64,000 nucleotides of DNA from Pseudarthrobacter siccitolerans (GCF_001046895.1 NZ_CAQI01000045.1:1-64000); one strand, 5' to 3'. Shown: positions 11,479 to 24,333, numbered from the stretch's first letter. The notes: a model not told the origin generated them from the letters alone. Translations and numbers: made by a program.

Positions 11479-12488
11479 TAGAACGTGCTCTCCCCGGTAC
11501 CTTCAACGGGAGAGAGGCCCTCGACGAAGGCGAGGCCGGACCGGTGCATCAGCCAGGCCATCAGGGCCTTCTGGGCGTGGAGCCGGTTTTCGGCTTCATC
11601 CCAGACGATGGACTGCGGGCCGTCGATGACGCCGGCGGAAATTTCATAGCCGCGGTAGGCGGGCAGGCAGTGAAGCACGACGGCGTCTTCCGCGGCCTGT
11701 GCCATGGCCACCTCGTCGACGGAGTACTCGCGGAAGAGCTGCAGCCGCGCCTCCTTTTCGGCTTCCTGGCCCATGGATACCCACGTGTCTGTTGCGACGA
11801 CGTCGGCACCCTTCAGCGCTGCGGCGGCGTCCGTGGTGATGAGCACCGAACCGCCGGTCTGGGCGGCGCGCTCCTCGGCTTCGGCCACCACGTCATCTGC
11901 CGGAAGGTATCCTTCGGGACCGGCGATGCGGACGTGCATGCCCGCCGTGACCCCGGCCAGCAGGTAGGAGTTGGCCATGTTGTTGGCGGCGTCGCCCAGG
12001 TAGCTCATGGTGAGGCCCTTGAGTTCACCCTTGTGCTCCTTGACGGCCAGCAGGTCCGCGAGCAGCTGGCAGGGGTGGTAGTCATCGCACAGGGCGTTGA
12101 TGACCGGCACCCTGGAGTTTTCGGCCATCGCCACCAGCCCGGCATGCGGGCCGGTCCGCCACACGATGGTGGACACCATCCGCTCCAGGACCTTCGCGGT
12201 GTCCTCCACAGACTCCTTGTGGCCGATCTGGGCTTCGCCCGGGTTGATGATGAGGGCGTTGCCGCCCATGTCCGCAATGCCCGTGGCGAACGAGACCCGG
12301 GTCCGGGTGGAGGTCTTGTCGAAGATCACGGCAACGGTCTTGCGGCCGCTTCCCCCCGCGGCGAAGGGCTGGACGCTGTACGGATCCGCCTTCATGCGGA
12401 CGGCGAGGTCCAGGACCTCCGCCTGCTCGGCGGGGCTGAGGTCCGTGTCCTTGAGGAAATGCCGGGTGGTGCCGGTGGCTGTTGTCAC
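11478..12488 (-). CDS. argF: Ornithine carbamoyltransferase
   Basis: Makes citrulline from ornithine and carbamoyl phosphate. The 336-aa protein carries the carbamoyl-phosphate site STRTR at 60-64, the DDYHPCQ block and the HCLPAYRG motif typical of ornithine rather than aspartate carbamoyltransferases. Its GTG overlaps the argD stop by 4 nt (GTGA). Confidence 0.96.
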   Translation of the reverse strand: MTTATGTTRHFLKDTDLSPAEQAEVLDLAVRMKADPYSVQPFAAGGSGRKTVAVIFDKTSTRTRVSFATGIADMGGNALIINPGEAQIGHKESVEDTAKVLERMVSTIVWRTGPHAGLVAMAENSRVPVINALCDDYHPCQLLADLLAVKEHKGELKGLTMSYLGDAANNMANSYLLAGVTAGMHVRIAGPEGYLPADDVVAEAEERAAQTGGSVLITTDAAAALKGADVVATDTWVSMGQEAEKEARLQLFREYSVDEVAMAQAAEDAVVLHCLPAYRGYEISAGVIDGPQSIVWDEAENRLHAQKALMAWLMHRSGLAFVEGLSPVEGTGESTF

Positions 12489-13750
12489 TGGGCGTCCTTA
12501 GCTGCTTGGAGGATGGCCGGGAAGGCGGCGAGGAAGGAGTCTGCCTGCGCTGTGGTGAGGACCAGCGGTGGCGCCAGGCGGATGGTGCGGGGCCCGGGGC
12601 TGTTGACGATGAAGCCGGCGTCAAGGCCTGCCTGCACCACGGCCGGGGCCACGTCCGCGTCCAGGTCGAAGCCGATGAGCAGGCCTTCGCCCCTTACTTC
12701 GGTGACGCCCGGGATGGCTGCCAGTGCGGAACGCAGGTGCTCCCCCACCGCCGCCACGTTGGCCAGGACATCCTGGCTCTCGATGGCGTGCAGGGTGGCC
12801 AGGGCAGCCGCCGTGGCCACGGGGTTGCCTCCGAAGGTGGTGCCGTGCTGGCCCGCGCTCAACAACGACGACGTCCCGTCACCAAACGTGACCAAAGCAC
12901 CGATCGGGAAGCCGCCGCCCAGGCCCTTTGCCAGGGTGATGGCGTCCGGCATGATCCCGGCGTCCTCACTGGCCAGCCATTTGCCTGTACGGCCGATGCC
13001 GGTCTGCACCTCGTCGAGGATGAGCAGCGTTCCGGCGCGGGCCGTCAACTCGCGCGCAGCCTGCAGGTATCCGGGTGGCAGGGGACGGACCCCGGCCTCG
13101 CCCTGGATGGGCTCCAGGAAGACTGCGGCCACGGTCTCGTCCACGGCCGCTTTGAGTGCCTCGACGTCCCCGAAAGGGATGTGCACCACACCGCCGGGCA
13201 GCGGCTCGAACGGCGCGCGGTAGGCCTCTTTTGCCGTCAGCGCCAGGGCGCCCATGGTCCGGCCGTGGAAGGCGCCTTCGAGGGCGATGATCTTGGTCCG
13301 TTTAGTCTCCCCGCCGCCCGTGTTGCGGCGGGCCAGTTTGAAGGCGGCCTCGTTGGCTTCGGTGCCGGAGTTGGTGAAGAACACCTTGGAACCAGCGGGG
13401 GCATCGGTAATGCCCAGCAGCTTTTCGGCCAGCGCGATCTGGGTGGGGCTGGTGAAGAAGTTGGAGACGTGGCCCAGGGTGGCCAGCTGGCTGGAAATAA
13501 CCGACGTGACGAAGGGGTTGGCGTGGCCCAGCGCGTTGACGGCGATGCCTCCGAGCAGGTCGAGGTACTCCTTGCCGTCGGCGTCCCAGACCAGGCAACC
13601 GGCGCCGCGGACCAGGACGCGCTGCGGCGTCCCGAACACGCCCATCAGCGAGGTGGAGTAGCGGGCCAGCCACTCGGATCCTGCATGGCCGGTGGTTTCC
13701 ACGAGCTCTGCCACCGGGGTCCGGTGATCGAGGTTTTCCGTGGTGTTCAT
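12485..13750 (-). CDS. argD: Acetylornithine aminotransferase
   Basis: PLP enzyme that transfers an amino group from glutamate to N-acetylglutamate semialdehyde. The 421-aa class III aminotransferase has [12 protein letters not shown] near 127, [11 protein letters not shown] near 240 and the PLP-binding lysine in TLAKGLGGG near 265. Placement between argB and argF supports the acetylornithine assignment over other class III members. Its ATG overlaps the argB stop (ATGA). Confidence 0.95.
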   Translation of the reverse strand: MNTTENLDHRTPVAELVETTGHAGSEWLARYSTSLMGVFGTPQRVLVRGAGCLVWDADGKEYLDLLGGIAVNALGHANPFVTSVISSQLATLGHVSNFFTSPTQIALAEKLLGITDAPAGSKVFFTNSGTEANEAAFKLARRNTGGGETKRTKIIALEGAFHGRTMGALALTAKEAYRAPFEPLPGGVVHIPFGDVEALKAAVDETVAAVFLEPIQGEAGVRPLPPGYLQAARELTARAGTLLILDEVQTGIGRTGKWLASEDAGIMPDAITLAKGLGGGFPIGALVTFGDGTSSLLSAGQHGTTFGGNPVATAAALATLHAIESQDVLANVAAVGEHLRSALAAIPGVTEVRGEGLLIGFDLDADVAPAVVQAGLDAGFIVNSPGPRTIRLAPPLVLTTAQADSFLAAFPAILQAAKDAQ

Positions 13751-14706
13751 GCGTTCATCTCCTCGTCCGGGACTACCTGGGTGCCGATTCCGGCCGTCGT
13801 GAATGTTTCAAGAAGCATGGAGTGGGGCAGGCGCCCGTCCACGATATGGGCGCGTTCCACTCCCTCGTCAATGGCCTTGAGGCAGGCGGCCATCTTGGGG
13901 ATCATGCCCGATTCGAGTTTGGGCAGCATGTCCCGTAGTTCCGAGGCCGTCAGTGAGGAAATCAGCGAGGACTTGTCCGGCCAGTTGGCGTACAGGCCTT
14001 CGACGTCGGTGAGGATGACCAGCTTTGAGGCGCCCAGCGCCGAGGCGACGGCCGCCGCCGCAGTGTCCGCGTTTACGTTGAGGACCTGGCCGGTGGGCTG
14101 GAAGCGGGCCGTACCGGCCACGCCGTCTCCGCCGTCCACGATCTCGGGCGCGACGGTGGAGATCACCGGGATGCGGCCGGCCTCGAGGATGTCCACGATG
14201 CCTGCCGGATCGACGCCGACGACCTCACCCACCAGCCCGAGGTCCACTTCTTCGCCGTCCACCACGGTCCCGGTCCGCACAGCGCGCAGCAGGCCGCCGT
14301 CTTCCCCGGACATGCCCACGGCGTAGGGGCCGTGGGAGTTGATCAGGCCCACCAGTTCGCGTCCCACCTGGCCGGTGAGGACCATCCGGACCACATCCAT
14401 CGCTTCAGGGGTGGTGACGCGCAGGCCGCCCTTGAACTCGGATTCAATGCCCAGCCGGCCCAGCATGGAGTTGATCTGCGGGCCACCGCCGTGGACCACC
14501 ACCGGGTGGATGCCCACGTGGTGGAGGAACACGATGTCTTCGGCGAAGGCGCGGCGGAGCTCGTCGTTGACCATGGCGTTGCCACCGTACTTGACCACCA
14601 TGATGGAACCGGCGAACCGCTGGATCCAGGGCAGCGCTTCGATCAGGGTGGCTGCCTTGTCCTGGGCATCGGACATGCTGGTGGTTTCACGCGTCTGGGT
14701 GTTCAT
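13747..14706 (-). CDS. argB: Acetylglutamate kinase
   Basis: Phosphorylates N-acetylglutamate; usually the arginine-inhibited control point of the cyclic pathway. The 319-aa amino-acid kinase shows VKYGGNAM at 38-45, HGGGPQIN at 72-79 and the nucleotide segment ILTDVEGLY. The ATG at 14706 was chosen for its GGAAAG ribosome site 7-8 nt upstream; open frame extends further but reads argJ in another frame. Confidence 0.95.
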   Translation of the reverse strand: MNTQTRETTSMSDAQDKAATLIEALPWIQRFAGSIMVVKYGGNAMVNDELRRAFAEDIVFLHHVGIHPVVVHGGGPQINSMLGRLGIESEFKGGLRVTTPEAMDVVRMVLTGQVGRELVGLINSHGPYAVGMSGEDGGLLRAVRTGTVVDGEEVDLGLVGEVVGVDPAGIVDILEAGRIPVISTVAPEIVDGGDGVAGTARFQPTGQVLNVNADTAAAAVASALGASKLVILTDVEGLYANWPDKSSLISSLTASELRDMLPKLESGMIPKMAACLKAIDEGVERAHIVDGRLPHSMLLETFTTAGIGTQVVPDEEMNA

Positions 14707-14746
14707 GCTGTCACTTTCCGCAACGGTTTTTCCGGGGGCGCGGCTC

Positions 14747-16950
<2,204 letters not shown>

Positions 16951-16954
16951 TTAC

Positions 16955-16988
16955 AGCAAAAGTATTCACTAGGCCCGATATTTATGCA
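16955..16988 (-). promoter_or_regulatory. Possible ArgR operator/promoter region of the arg operon
   Basis: Within 50 bp upstream of argC are two A/T-rich segments resembling ARG-box halves: TGCATAAATAT (16978-16988) and TGAATACTTTTGCT (16955-16968), read on the minus strand. They stand out from the G+C-rich surroundings, but neither is a full palindromic match to the ARG-box consensus. The assignment rests mainly on position. Confidence 0.3.
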
Positions 16989-17084
16989 CGCGCGAGCCGC
17001 GGAGCAGGCGGGCTCCGCGAAAAGACTCTTTAGGATGGTTCCGGCAGCCGGGGCTGGAAAGGCCGGACCCGGGGAAGGAGAGCC

Positions 17085-18050
17085 ATGACGCATGCAATCG
17101 TCGCACGCCAGGCAGGCGGCCCGGAAGTCCTTGAGTATGCGGATGTGGACCGGCCGATTCCGGGCCCGGGCCAACTGCTGGTCAAGGTGGCCGCAGCGGG
17201 AGTGAACTTCATCGACACCTACAAGCGCAGCGGTGTATACAAGGTTCCGTATCCCTTCACCCCGGGTTCCGAGGCGGCCGGAACGGTTGAGGAGGTGGGT
17301 GAGGGGGTTACAGCCTTTGTTTCCGGCGACCGTGTTGCCACCGCCGAAGGCCATGACTGCTACGCCGGTTATGCGCTGGTGGACGCTGACAAAGCGCTGC
17401 CCGTTCCCGACGGGCTCGATGATTTCACCGCTGCGGCCCTTCCGCTGCAGGGCCTGACGGCGCATTACCTGATCAACTCCACCTTCAAGGTAGAGGCCGG
17501 CCATAACGTCCTGCTGCACGCCGGCGCCGGTGGTGTGGGCCTCCTGCTGATCCAGCTCCTGAAGGCAAAGGGCGCCCGGGTCCTCACCACCGTATCCACC
17601 GACGAGAAGGAACAGCTTGCGCGTGAGGCCGGGGCGGACCACGTCCTGCGCTACGAAGGCTTTCCGCACCATGTGCGCGAGCTGACCAACGGAAAGGGTG
17701 TGGACGTGGTGTATGACGGCGTTGGCCGCGACACTTTTGACGGTTCCCTCAGCTCGCTGCGTGTCCGCGGCATGCTGGCCCTCTTTGGTGCGGCGTCCGG
17801 CCCTGTACCGCCGGTGGATCCGCAACGCCTCAACGCCGGCGGTTCGCTGTTCCTGACCAGGCCAACCATGGGCCACTACCTGCGGGACGAGGCGGAACGG
17901 CGCTGGCGTTCGGACGAGATCTTCGCCGCGGCAGCCGGCGGAAGTTTGAAGGTCCGGATCGGCGCACGCTACCCGCTGTCCCAGGCGGGCCAGGCGCACC
18001 GCGATCTTGAGGGCCGGAAGACCACCGGCAAGGTCCTCCTGGTTCCTTAG
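17085..18050 (+). CDS. qor: Quinone oxidoreductase, zinc-independent MDR family
   Basis: NADPH-dependent reduction of quinones or related enones. The 321-aa protein is a medium-chain dehydrogenase/reductase without the zinc-ligand cysteines, with the family GVNFIDTYKRSGVY segment at about 39-53 and the nucleotide loop AGAGGVG at 146-152. A ribosome site (AAGGAGA) precedes the ATG. It is divergent from argC and convergent with pheT. Confidence 0.9.
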   Translation: MTHAIVARQAGGPEVLEYADVDRPIPGPGQLLVKVAAAGVNFIDTYKRSGVYKVPYPFTPGSEAAGTVEEVGEGVTAFVSGDRVATAEGHDCYAGYALVDADKALPVPDGLDDFTAAALPLQGLTAHYLINSTFKVEAGHNVLLHAGAGGVGLLLIQLLKAKGARVLTTVSTDEKEQLAREAGADHVLRYEGFPHHVRELTNGKGVDVVYDGVGRDTFDGSLSSLRVRGMLALFGAASGPVPPVDPQRLNAGGSLFLTRPTMGHYLRDEAERRWRSDEIFAAAAGGSLKVRIGARYPLSQAGQAHRDLEGRKTTGKVLLVP

Positions 18051-18064
18051 CCATGTTTTAGCGA

Positions 18065-18116
18065 CTCAACGACAGAAGTCCCCGCAACCACGGTTGCTGG
18101 GACTTCTGTCGTTGAG
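18065..18116. repeat. 52-bp near-perfect palindrome between convergent genes
   Basis: 18-bp perfect arms (18065-18082 and 18099-18116) flank a second inverted repeat (GCAACC/GGTTGC at 18084-18097), so almost the whole element is self-complementary. It lies 14 nt after qor and 12 nt before the pheT stop. It has no T-tract. It may be a bidirectional terminator; its length and near perfection also resemble a repeated palindromic element. Confidence 0.8.
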
Positions 18117-18128
18117 GGTTGCCTGCGC

Positions 18129-20672
18129 TTAGCGCTGCACTGCGCCGAACCGCTCGGCGGCCAGGGCAACGGCGCTTTCACGGGCTGCCGATGCCTCGTC
18201 CGCGGTCAGGGTGCGGTCGTCGGCCCGGAACCGGAGGCCGAAGGCCAGCGATTTTTTGCCGTCCTCGATCCCCTTGCCGGCGTAGACGTCAAAGAGTGCA
18301 ACGTCTTCCAGGAGTTCGCCGGCGCCTTCGCGGAGGGCCGCCAGTACCTCATCGGCCGGGATGTCCGCAGGAACTACAAGCGCCACGTCCTGGGTGGCCA
18401 CCGGGAACGCTGAGATGTGGCGGGCCACAATGACGTCCGGGGCAGCGTCGAACAGCGCATCGGCGTTGAGTTCGAGCGCCACCGAACGCGCGGGCATGTC
18501 CGAGGCGGCCAGCAGCTTGGGGTGCAGCTCGCCGGCGTAACCCACCACTTCGCCGGTGCGCAACGAGAAGCGGGCCGTACGGCCGGGGTGGAACGCCTGG
18601 TGGCTGCCCTGGCTGACTACCAGCTCCACGCCCAGGACGTCGCCGGCGAGCCGGGCGATATCCAGGGCATCAGCCCAGTCCCACAGACGCGGGGCGTGCG
18701 CGGCGGCGGCCGGCGAATCATGCCCGGTGAGGACCACGGCGAGATGGAACGGCTGGGCGGGGACGCCGTCGTAGAGCGCATCCAGCACCTCATCGGAGGG
18801 CTTGGCGCCCAGCGGCGGGATCGATTCGGTACCCATCTTCCCGGCGGGCAGGAACACCAGGCCGGACTCGAAGAGCGCCAGATCGCGGAAGCCGCGCGAG
18901 TGGTTCCGCTTGGCCACTTCGATGAGCCCGGGCAGGATGGAGGTCCGCAGGAAGCCCTGCTCCTCGCTGATCGGGTTGGCCAGCTTGACCGCCGCCCGGC
19001 CCGCCCCCTGTTCGGCCACGCCGAAGGTTTCGTTCGCAGCCTTGGACACGAAGGGGTAGGACAGGACCTCGGTGAGGCCCGCGTCGGCCAGTGCCTGGAT
19101 GAGGCGACGGCGCTGCTGCTGCACGCGGGTCAGGCCGCGGCCGGGAGGTGCCACGGGCAGCGTGGCGGGAATCTTGTCGTAGCCGACCAGGCGGGCGATC
19201 TCCTCGGAGAGGTCCTCCTTGGTCTCCAGGTCGTGCCGCCAGCTGGGGGCAGTGACGCTCCAGCCGCCGTCGTTCTTTGCCACGGCCGCGCCCAGGTCCT
19301 CGAGGGAGGTGACGATCTGCTCTTCGGTGAAGTCGATGCCGATCCGGGCGGCAGCAAATTCCGCGGGGAGATCGATGGTCACGGTGTCCGGGGCGGTTCC
19401 GACGTCGGTTCCGGCCTCGTCTGCCGTGCCGCCTGCCAGCTCCACGAGCAGGTCCACCACGCGCTGCGCGGCGATGCCGGCCACCTGCCAGTCAACGCCG
19501 CGCTCGAAGCGCTTGGACGCTTCGGACGGCAGCTTATGGCGGCGGCGGGAACGGGAGATGGACACCTCGTCGAAGTGTGCAGCTTCCACCAGGATGTTCG
19601 ACGTCGTGCCCCCCACCTCGGTGGCCGCGCCACCCATCACGCCGGCGATGCCGATGGCGCCGGAGTCGTCGGTGATCAGCAGGTCCTCGGGGTCAAGGGT
19701 GCGTACCTTGTCATCGAGGGTGGTGATCTTCTCGCCGGCCGCGGCACGGCGCACCACGATGTCTCCGGAGAGCTTGTCCAGGTCGTAGCAGTGCGTGGGC
19801 TGGCCAAGTTCGAGCATCACGTAGTTGGAGATGTCCACGGGCAGCGAGATGGAGCGGATGCCGGCCAGCCGGAGCCGGGACACCATCCACTGCGGGGTGG
19901 GCCTGGTGGCGTCCACACCGCGGACGGTCCGGGCCACGAAGCGGTCGCAGCCCGGCTTGCCGTAGATGGGCGCGTCGTCGTTGAGCTTGACGCCGTAGCC
20001 GCCGGAGAGCTCCGCGGGAGCGGTTACGGCGGACGCGGGATCGGTGAAGGTGGTGCCGGTGGCGTGCGCGTACTCGCGGGCCACGCCGCGGATGGAGAAG
20101 GCGTAGCCGCGGTCCGGGGTGACGTTGATTTCGGCGGCTTCATCGTAGAGGCCCAGAAGCTCCATGGCGTCGGTGCCGATTTCGGGGTCCAGCCCGATGC
20201 GGGACAGCACCAGGATGCCGTCGTGGTCCTCGCCGATGCCCAGTTCGCGGACGGAGGCGATCATCCCGGCGGAAAGGTGGCCGTAGGTCTTGCGCGCGGA
20301 GATATGGAAGTCGCCCGGCAGCACGGCGCCCGGCAGCGTGACCACCACTTTGTCGCCCTCAACGAAGTTGTGGGCGCCGCAGATGATGCCCTGCACGCCG
20401 GAGGGGTCGATGCCCTTGCCGGTGAGCGTCTGCTCCTGCCCTTCTGGAACAACGCGGACCTGGCACCAGTTGATGGTTTTGCCGTTGGTCTGCGGTTCCT
20501 TGACCAGGCTCAGGACCTGGCCCACCACGATGGGACCCTTCAGGGTGTCCGTGGGGCGGTGGACGTCTTCTTCTTCAAAGCCCACTTTGACCAGTTCGGC
20601 CATCACGTCTTCGGCCGTTGCTCCGGCCGGTACCTCCGCGAATTCACGCAGCCAGGAAATTGGGATACGCAC
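18129..20672 (-). CDS. pheT: Phenylalanine--tRNA ligase beta subunit
   Basis: Forms the alpha2-beta2 enzyme that charges tRNA-Phe. The 847-aa subunit begins VRIPISWLREF, then has a tRNA-binding (EMAP-like) domain at about 40-155, B3/B4 editing domain in the middle, B5 domain, and a C-terminal ferredoxin-fold anticodon-binding domain over the last 95 residues. The GTG at 20672 lies 2 nt after the pheS stop with a GGAGA ribosome site inside the pheS end, indicating coupled translation. Open frame continues upstream over pheS but lacks family similarity. Confidence 0.96.
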   Translation of the reverse strand: MRIPISWLREFAEVPAGATAEDVMAELVKVGFEEEDVHRPTDTLKGPIVVGQVLSLVKEPQTNGKTINWCQVRVVPEGQEQTLTGKGIDPSGVQGIICGAHNFVEGDKVVVTLPGAVLPGDFHISARKTYGHLSAGMIASVRELGIGEDHDGILVLSRIGLDPEIGTDAMELLGLYDEAAEINVTPDRGYAFSIRGVAREYAHATGTTFTDPASAVTAPAELSGGYGVKLNDDAPIYGKPGCDRFVARTVRGVDATRPTPQWMVSRLRLAGIRSISLPVDISNYVMLELGQPTHCYDLDKLSGDIVVRRAAAGEKITTLDDKVRTLDPEDLLITDDSGAIGIAGVMGGAATEVGGTTSNILVEAAHFDEVSISRSRRRHKLPSEASKRFERGVDWQVAGIAAQRVVDLLVELAGGTADEAGTDVGTAPDTVTIDLPAEFAAARIGIDFTEEQIVTSLEDLGAAVAKNDGGWSVTAPSWRHDLETKEDLSEEIARLVGYDKIPATLPVAPPGRGLTRVQQQRRRLIQALADAGLTEVLSYPFVSKAANETFGVAEQGAGRAAVKLANPISEEQGFLRTSILPGLIEVAKRNHSRGFRDLALFESGLVFLPAGKMGTESIPPLGAKPSDEVLDALYDGVPAQPFHLAVVLTGHDSPAAAAHAPRLWDWADALDIARLAGDVLGVELVVSQGSHQAFHPGRTARFSLRTGEVVGYAGELHPKLLAASDMPARSVALELNADALFDAAPDVIVARHISAFPVATQDVALVVPADIPADEVLAALREGAGELLEDVALFDVYAGKGIEDGKKSLAFGLRFRADDRTLTADEASAARESAVALAAERFGAVQR

Positions 20673-20674
20673 TG

Positions 20675-21736
<1,062 letters not shown>

Positions 21737-21923
21737 CTACTGTTCTTAGCTACGAGTCGTGGCTGCCGGCGGGCATTTCCGGTTTCCCGGCAGCGCTTCC
21801 GCTGGCAGGTCATGGATGAATGCACTCAATTTCAGTTCATTCAATGACCAGGTCAGGGCACACCGGAAAATCCGGCTGCCACTGCCCTCCAGTCTAATTG
21901 AACCGTCCGGCTACCATGGCCTC

Positions 21924-22430
21924 ATGACACCACGGAAGCCTTCGGAGCTTCGGCGGCCGCTGACAGCTCCACAGGTTGTGCGGGTGGTTGCGAACGCCGT
22001 CAACGGCAGCACCGTCCTGGGTCTCGCCGTGGCCGCCGCAGCGGGGACAGAGCTCCGCCGGGGCCCGCGGGGGCTCATCATCGCCGGCGGGTACCGGTGG
22101 CGCCTGCCGTTTGCCTGCGCCTTCACCCTGGGGAATGTGGTCTTGTGCCGCTGCACCGGTGAGGATCTGCTGTCCCGGCCGGGGCTGTTGGAGCACGAGG
22201 AAAAACACTGTTCCCAATACGCGTGGTGCCTTGGCGTCCCCTTCCTCCCGCTCTACTTTCTTGCCGCCGGGTGGTCCCTGCTTCGCACCGGGAATCCGGG
22301 GACGGGCAACATTTTCGAACGGCAGGCAGGCCTCGTGGCCGGTGGGTACCCCGCGCACAGTGCTCGGCGGCCCCGCCCCCGGCATCTTCGCCGGCCCCGT
22401 ACGCCGGGACCTGCCGGAACGGAGACATGA
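21924..22430 (+). CDS. Hypothetical protein with an HExxH motif
   Basis: A 168-aa protein with no function I can name; related proteins in Arthrobacter are called hypothetical. It has HEEKH at 91-95, matching the zinc-peptidase pattern HExxH, and a conserved-looking glutamate in NIFERQAG at 132 that could be a third ligand. Moderately hydrophobic stretches occur near 32-40, 62-74 and 104-118. The C-terminus is Arg/Pro-rich. The ATG at 21924 lies 6 nt after TACCAT, a possible -10, with no ribosome site. The SIMPL gene starts 3 nt after its stop, so they are probably co-transcribed. Confidence 0.6.
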   Translation: MTPRKPSELRRPLTAPQVVRVVANAVNGSTVLGLAVAAAAGTELRRGPRGLIIAGGYRWRLPFACAFTLGNVVLCRCTGEDLLSRPGLLEHEEKHCSQYAWCLGVPFLPLYFLAAGWSLLRTGNPGTGNIFERQAGLVAGGYPAHSARRPRPRHLRRPRTPGPAGTET

Positions 22431-22433
22431 CCC

Positions 22434-23159
22434 ATGCCGGGCGAAGCCAACCATAACGCCGACAAGACCGGCTCCGGGGAGGCGGGCAACGCCGTCGGGC
22501 TGGCCACGGATAAGCCCGACGGCGGTGCTGCCGCCGGCACTGTCAGCGTCACCGGAACCGGTACGGCCGAAGCTGCCCCTGACCTGATGGTGGTATCCAT
22601 CGGGGTGGAATGCCGTGCCGATTCGGTGGCCGCGGCCTGGGCGCGGGCAGGCACCAGTTCCGACGCCGTTGCGTCAACGTTCCGCCGCCACGGTGTTGCG
22701 GACGAGGACATCAGGACCACCGGGCTCAACGTCCGGGCAGACCTCGTGTGGCGGGAAGGCGAAGGCCAGTCTGTCACCGGATATGTCGCCGCCAGCAGCC
22801 TCACTGTCAGGTTGCGGACTCCCGGGTCCGTCTCGGCAGCGGTTTCCGAGGCCGTGGAGGCCGGCGGGAACGACGTCCGGCTTAACGGCCTTGACCTGAC
22901 GTTCGTGGACGACGCCGAGGTCCGGGCACGTGCGCGGGATGCCGCCTGGGAGGACGCGCTCCGTTCGGCCGGGCAGTTTGCCCGCCTCGCCTCCAGCCGG
23001 CTGGGCCGGGTCCTTTCCATCACGGACACGGTGGCGCCGCAACCTCCGGCGCCCCTCCCCCGGATGCAGCGCGCCGCCTCGGTGGAAGCGCTCGGCGTGG
23101 AAGCCGGCGAAACAGCAGTCAGCGTTGCCATCAGAGTGGTTTGGGAGCTTGAGTACTAG
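22434..23159 (+). CDS. SIMPL (DUF541) domain protein
   Basis: A 241-aa protein with a SIMPL/DUF541 domain at about 35-240, recognisable from the early VSVTGTGTAEAAPD strand, the DIRTTGLNVRA block, a GYVAASSLTVRLR segment and the closing VSVAIRVVWELEY strand. Family members are periplasmic or surface proteins of unclear role, some linked to oxidative stress. Unlike many, this one has no signal peptide; the first 35 residues are polar and low-complexity. It starts 3 nt after the upstream hypothetical. Confidence 0.85.
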   Translation: MPGEANHNADKTGSGEAGNAVGLATDKPDGGAAAGTVSVTGTGTAEAAPDLMVVSIGVECRADSVAAAWARAGTSSDAVASTFRRHGVADEDIRTTGLNVRADLVWREGEGQSVTGYVAASSLTVRLRTPGSVSAAVSEAVEAGGNDVRLNGLDLTFVDDAEVRARARDAAWEDALRSAGQFARLASSRLGRVLSITDTVAPQPPAPLPRMQRAASVEALGVEAGETAVSVAIRVVWELEY

Positions 23160-23193
23160 TTCGGTGGGCAGTCCGGGCAGCCGGCCGGGGTGC

Positions 23194-23220
23194 TTGACTT
23201 AAGTTCGAACATACATTCGA
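23194..23220 (+). promoter_or_regulatory. LexA-type SOS box and -35 of the radical SAM gene
   Basis: TCGAACATACATTCGA (23205-23220) matches the actinobacterial SOS consensus TCGAAC-N4-GTTCGA at 11 of 12 fixed positions. A TTGACT -35 (23194-23199) lies immediately upstream, so the operator covers the promoter spacer and -10 region. It ends 9 nt before the ATG. Confidence 0.8.
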
Positions 23221-23229
23221 ATAGAGCTC

Positions 23230-24333
23230 ATGAGATGGGATGCCCAAGCACTGATGCCGCCGCCGGCACAAGCAGCCGCGGGTAGTGCCGCTCCTGCCCT
23301 TCTTCCCCTGGCCGGGCTGGTCCGGTCAATCACCACGCCGGACTTTGCCGGTATCACCTTCCATGAGGTCACCGCCAAATCGGTGCTCAACAAGGTTCCG
23401 GCAGGCTCGCGCATGCCGTTCGAATGGACCATCAACCCTTACCGGGGTTGCAGCCACGCGTGCGTGTACTGCTTTGCCAGGAAAACCCACACCTACCTCG
23501 ATTTCGATGCCGGGCGTGACTTCGACAGCCAGGTGGTGGTGAAAGTCAACGCGGCGGAGGTCCTCCGGAAGGAACTGGCCCGGCCGTCCTGGGGCCGCCA
23601 CCAGGTGGCACTGGGCACCAACACCGATCCGTACCAGCGTGCCGAGGGGCGGTACCAGCTGATGCCCGGGATCATTACCGCCCTGGCCGAATCCGGCACT
23701 CCGCTTTCCATCCTGACTAAAGGAACCTTGCTGGCCAGGGACATTCCGCTGCTGAAGAGCGCCGCCACCCAAGTGCCGGTGGGCCTGGGCATCTCACTCG
23801 CCATGACCAACGAAGCATTGCAGGAAGCCATCGAGCCGGGCACCCCGGGGCCCCGGGCGCGGCTCAAGCTGGTCTCCCGGCTGCGCGAGGCCGGTCTCCC
23901 CTGCGGAGTCATGGCCATGCCCATCCTGCCCTGGCTCACTGACAGTGACGAAGCCCTGGATTCCCTGTTTTCCTCCCTGGCCGCCGCGGGGGCCACCGGC
24001 GTGACAGCGGGCGCCCTGTACCTGAAGCCGGGCGGCACCAGGGAGTGGTTTATGAAGTGGCTCGCAGCCAATCATCCAGGGCTGGCGGGCCGCTATGGCC
24101 GGCTCTATGGCTCAGGCTCCTACGCTTCCAAGGAGTACCGGGCCTGGCTGGCCGGCCGGGTCCGTTATTTCAAGGCCCGGTATGGTTTCTCCGATTCGTC
24201 GGGCTTCAGCCACCGGGACCTCGACGATCCCCGCGGCGAAGAAGCGGAGTACCCGGCGGGCATCATCCCGGCCCGCGTGCCCACAGCCGCAGCCGGCCCT
24301 GCAGGGCCGGCAACCCAAGCGACACTGTTCTAG
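23230..24333 (+). CDS. Radical SAM protein, Rv2578c family, SOS-controlled
   Basis: A 367-aa radical SAM enzyme with the iron-sulphur motif CSHACVYC (Cys74, Cys78, Cys81), preceded by INPYRG, and the spore-photoproduct-lyase-like layout (LGTNTDPYQ, ILTKG). The reaction is not known for this family. A near-perfect LexA operator directly upstream places it in the DNA damage response. By my recollection the Mycobacterium tuberculosis relative Rv2578c is also listed as LexA-linked. The ATG was chosen because MRWDAQ matches the family N-terminus. The gene converges on the Nudix gene with 73 bp between. Confidence 0.85.
   Translation: MRWDAQALMPPPAQAAAGSAAPALLPLAGLVRSITTPDFAGITFHEVTAKSVLNKVPAGSRMPFEWTINPYRGCSHACVYCFARKTHTYLDFDAGRDFDSQVVVKVNAAEVLRKELARPSWGRHQVALGTNTDPYQRAEGRYQLMPGIITALAESGTPLSILTKGTLLARDIPLLKSAATQVPVGLGISLAMTNEALQEAIEPGTPGPRARLKLVSRLREAGLPCGVMAMPILPWLTDSDEALDSLFSSLAAAGATGVTAGALYLKPGGTREWFMKWLAANHPGLAGRYGRLYGSGSYASKEYRAWLAGRVRYFKARYGFSDSSGFSHRDLDDPRGEEAEYPAGIIPARVPTAAAGPAGPATQATLF

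Noticed and set aside
21737..21923. T-box or Phe leader peptide upstream of pheS
   Set aside because: No specifier-loop structure, no Phe codon run and no terminator hairpin before the start.
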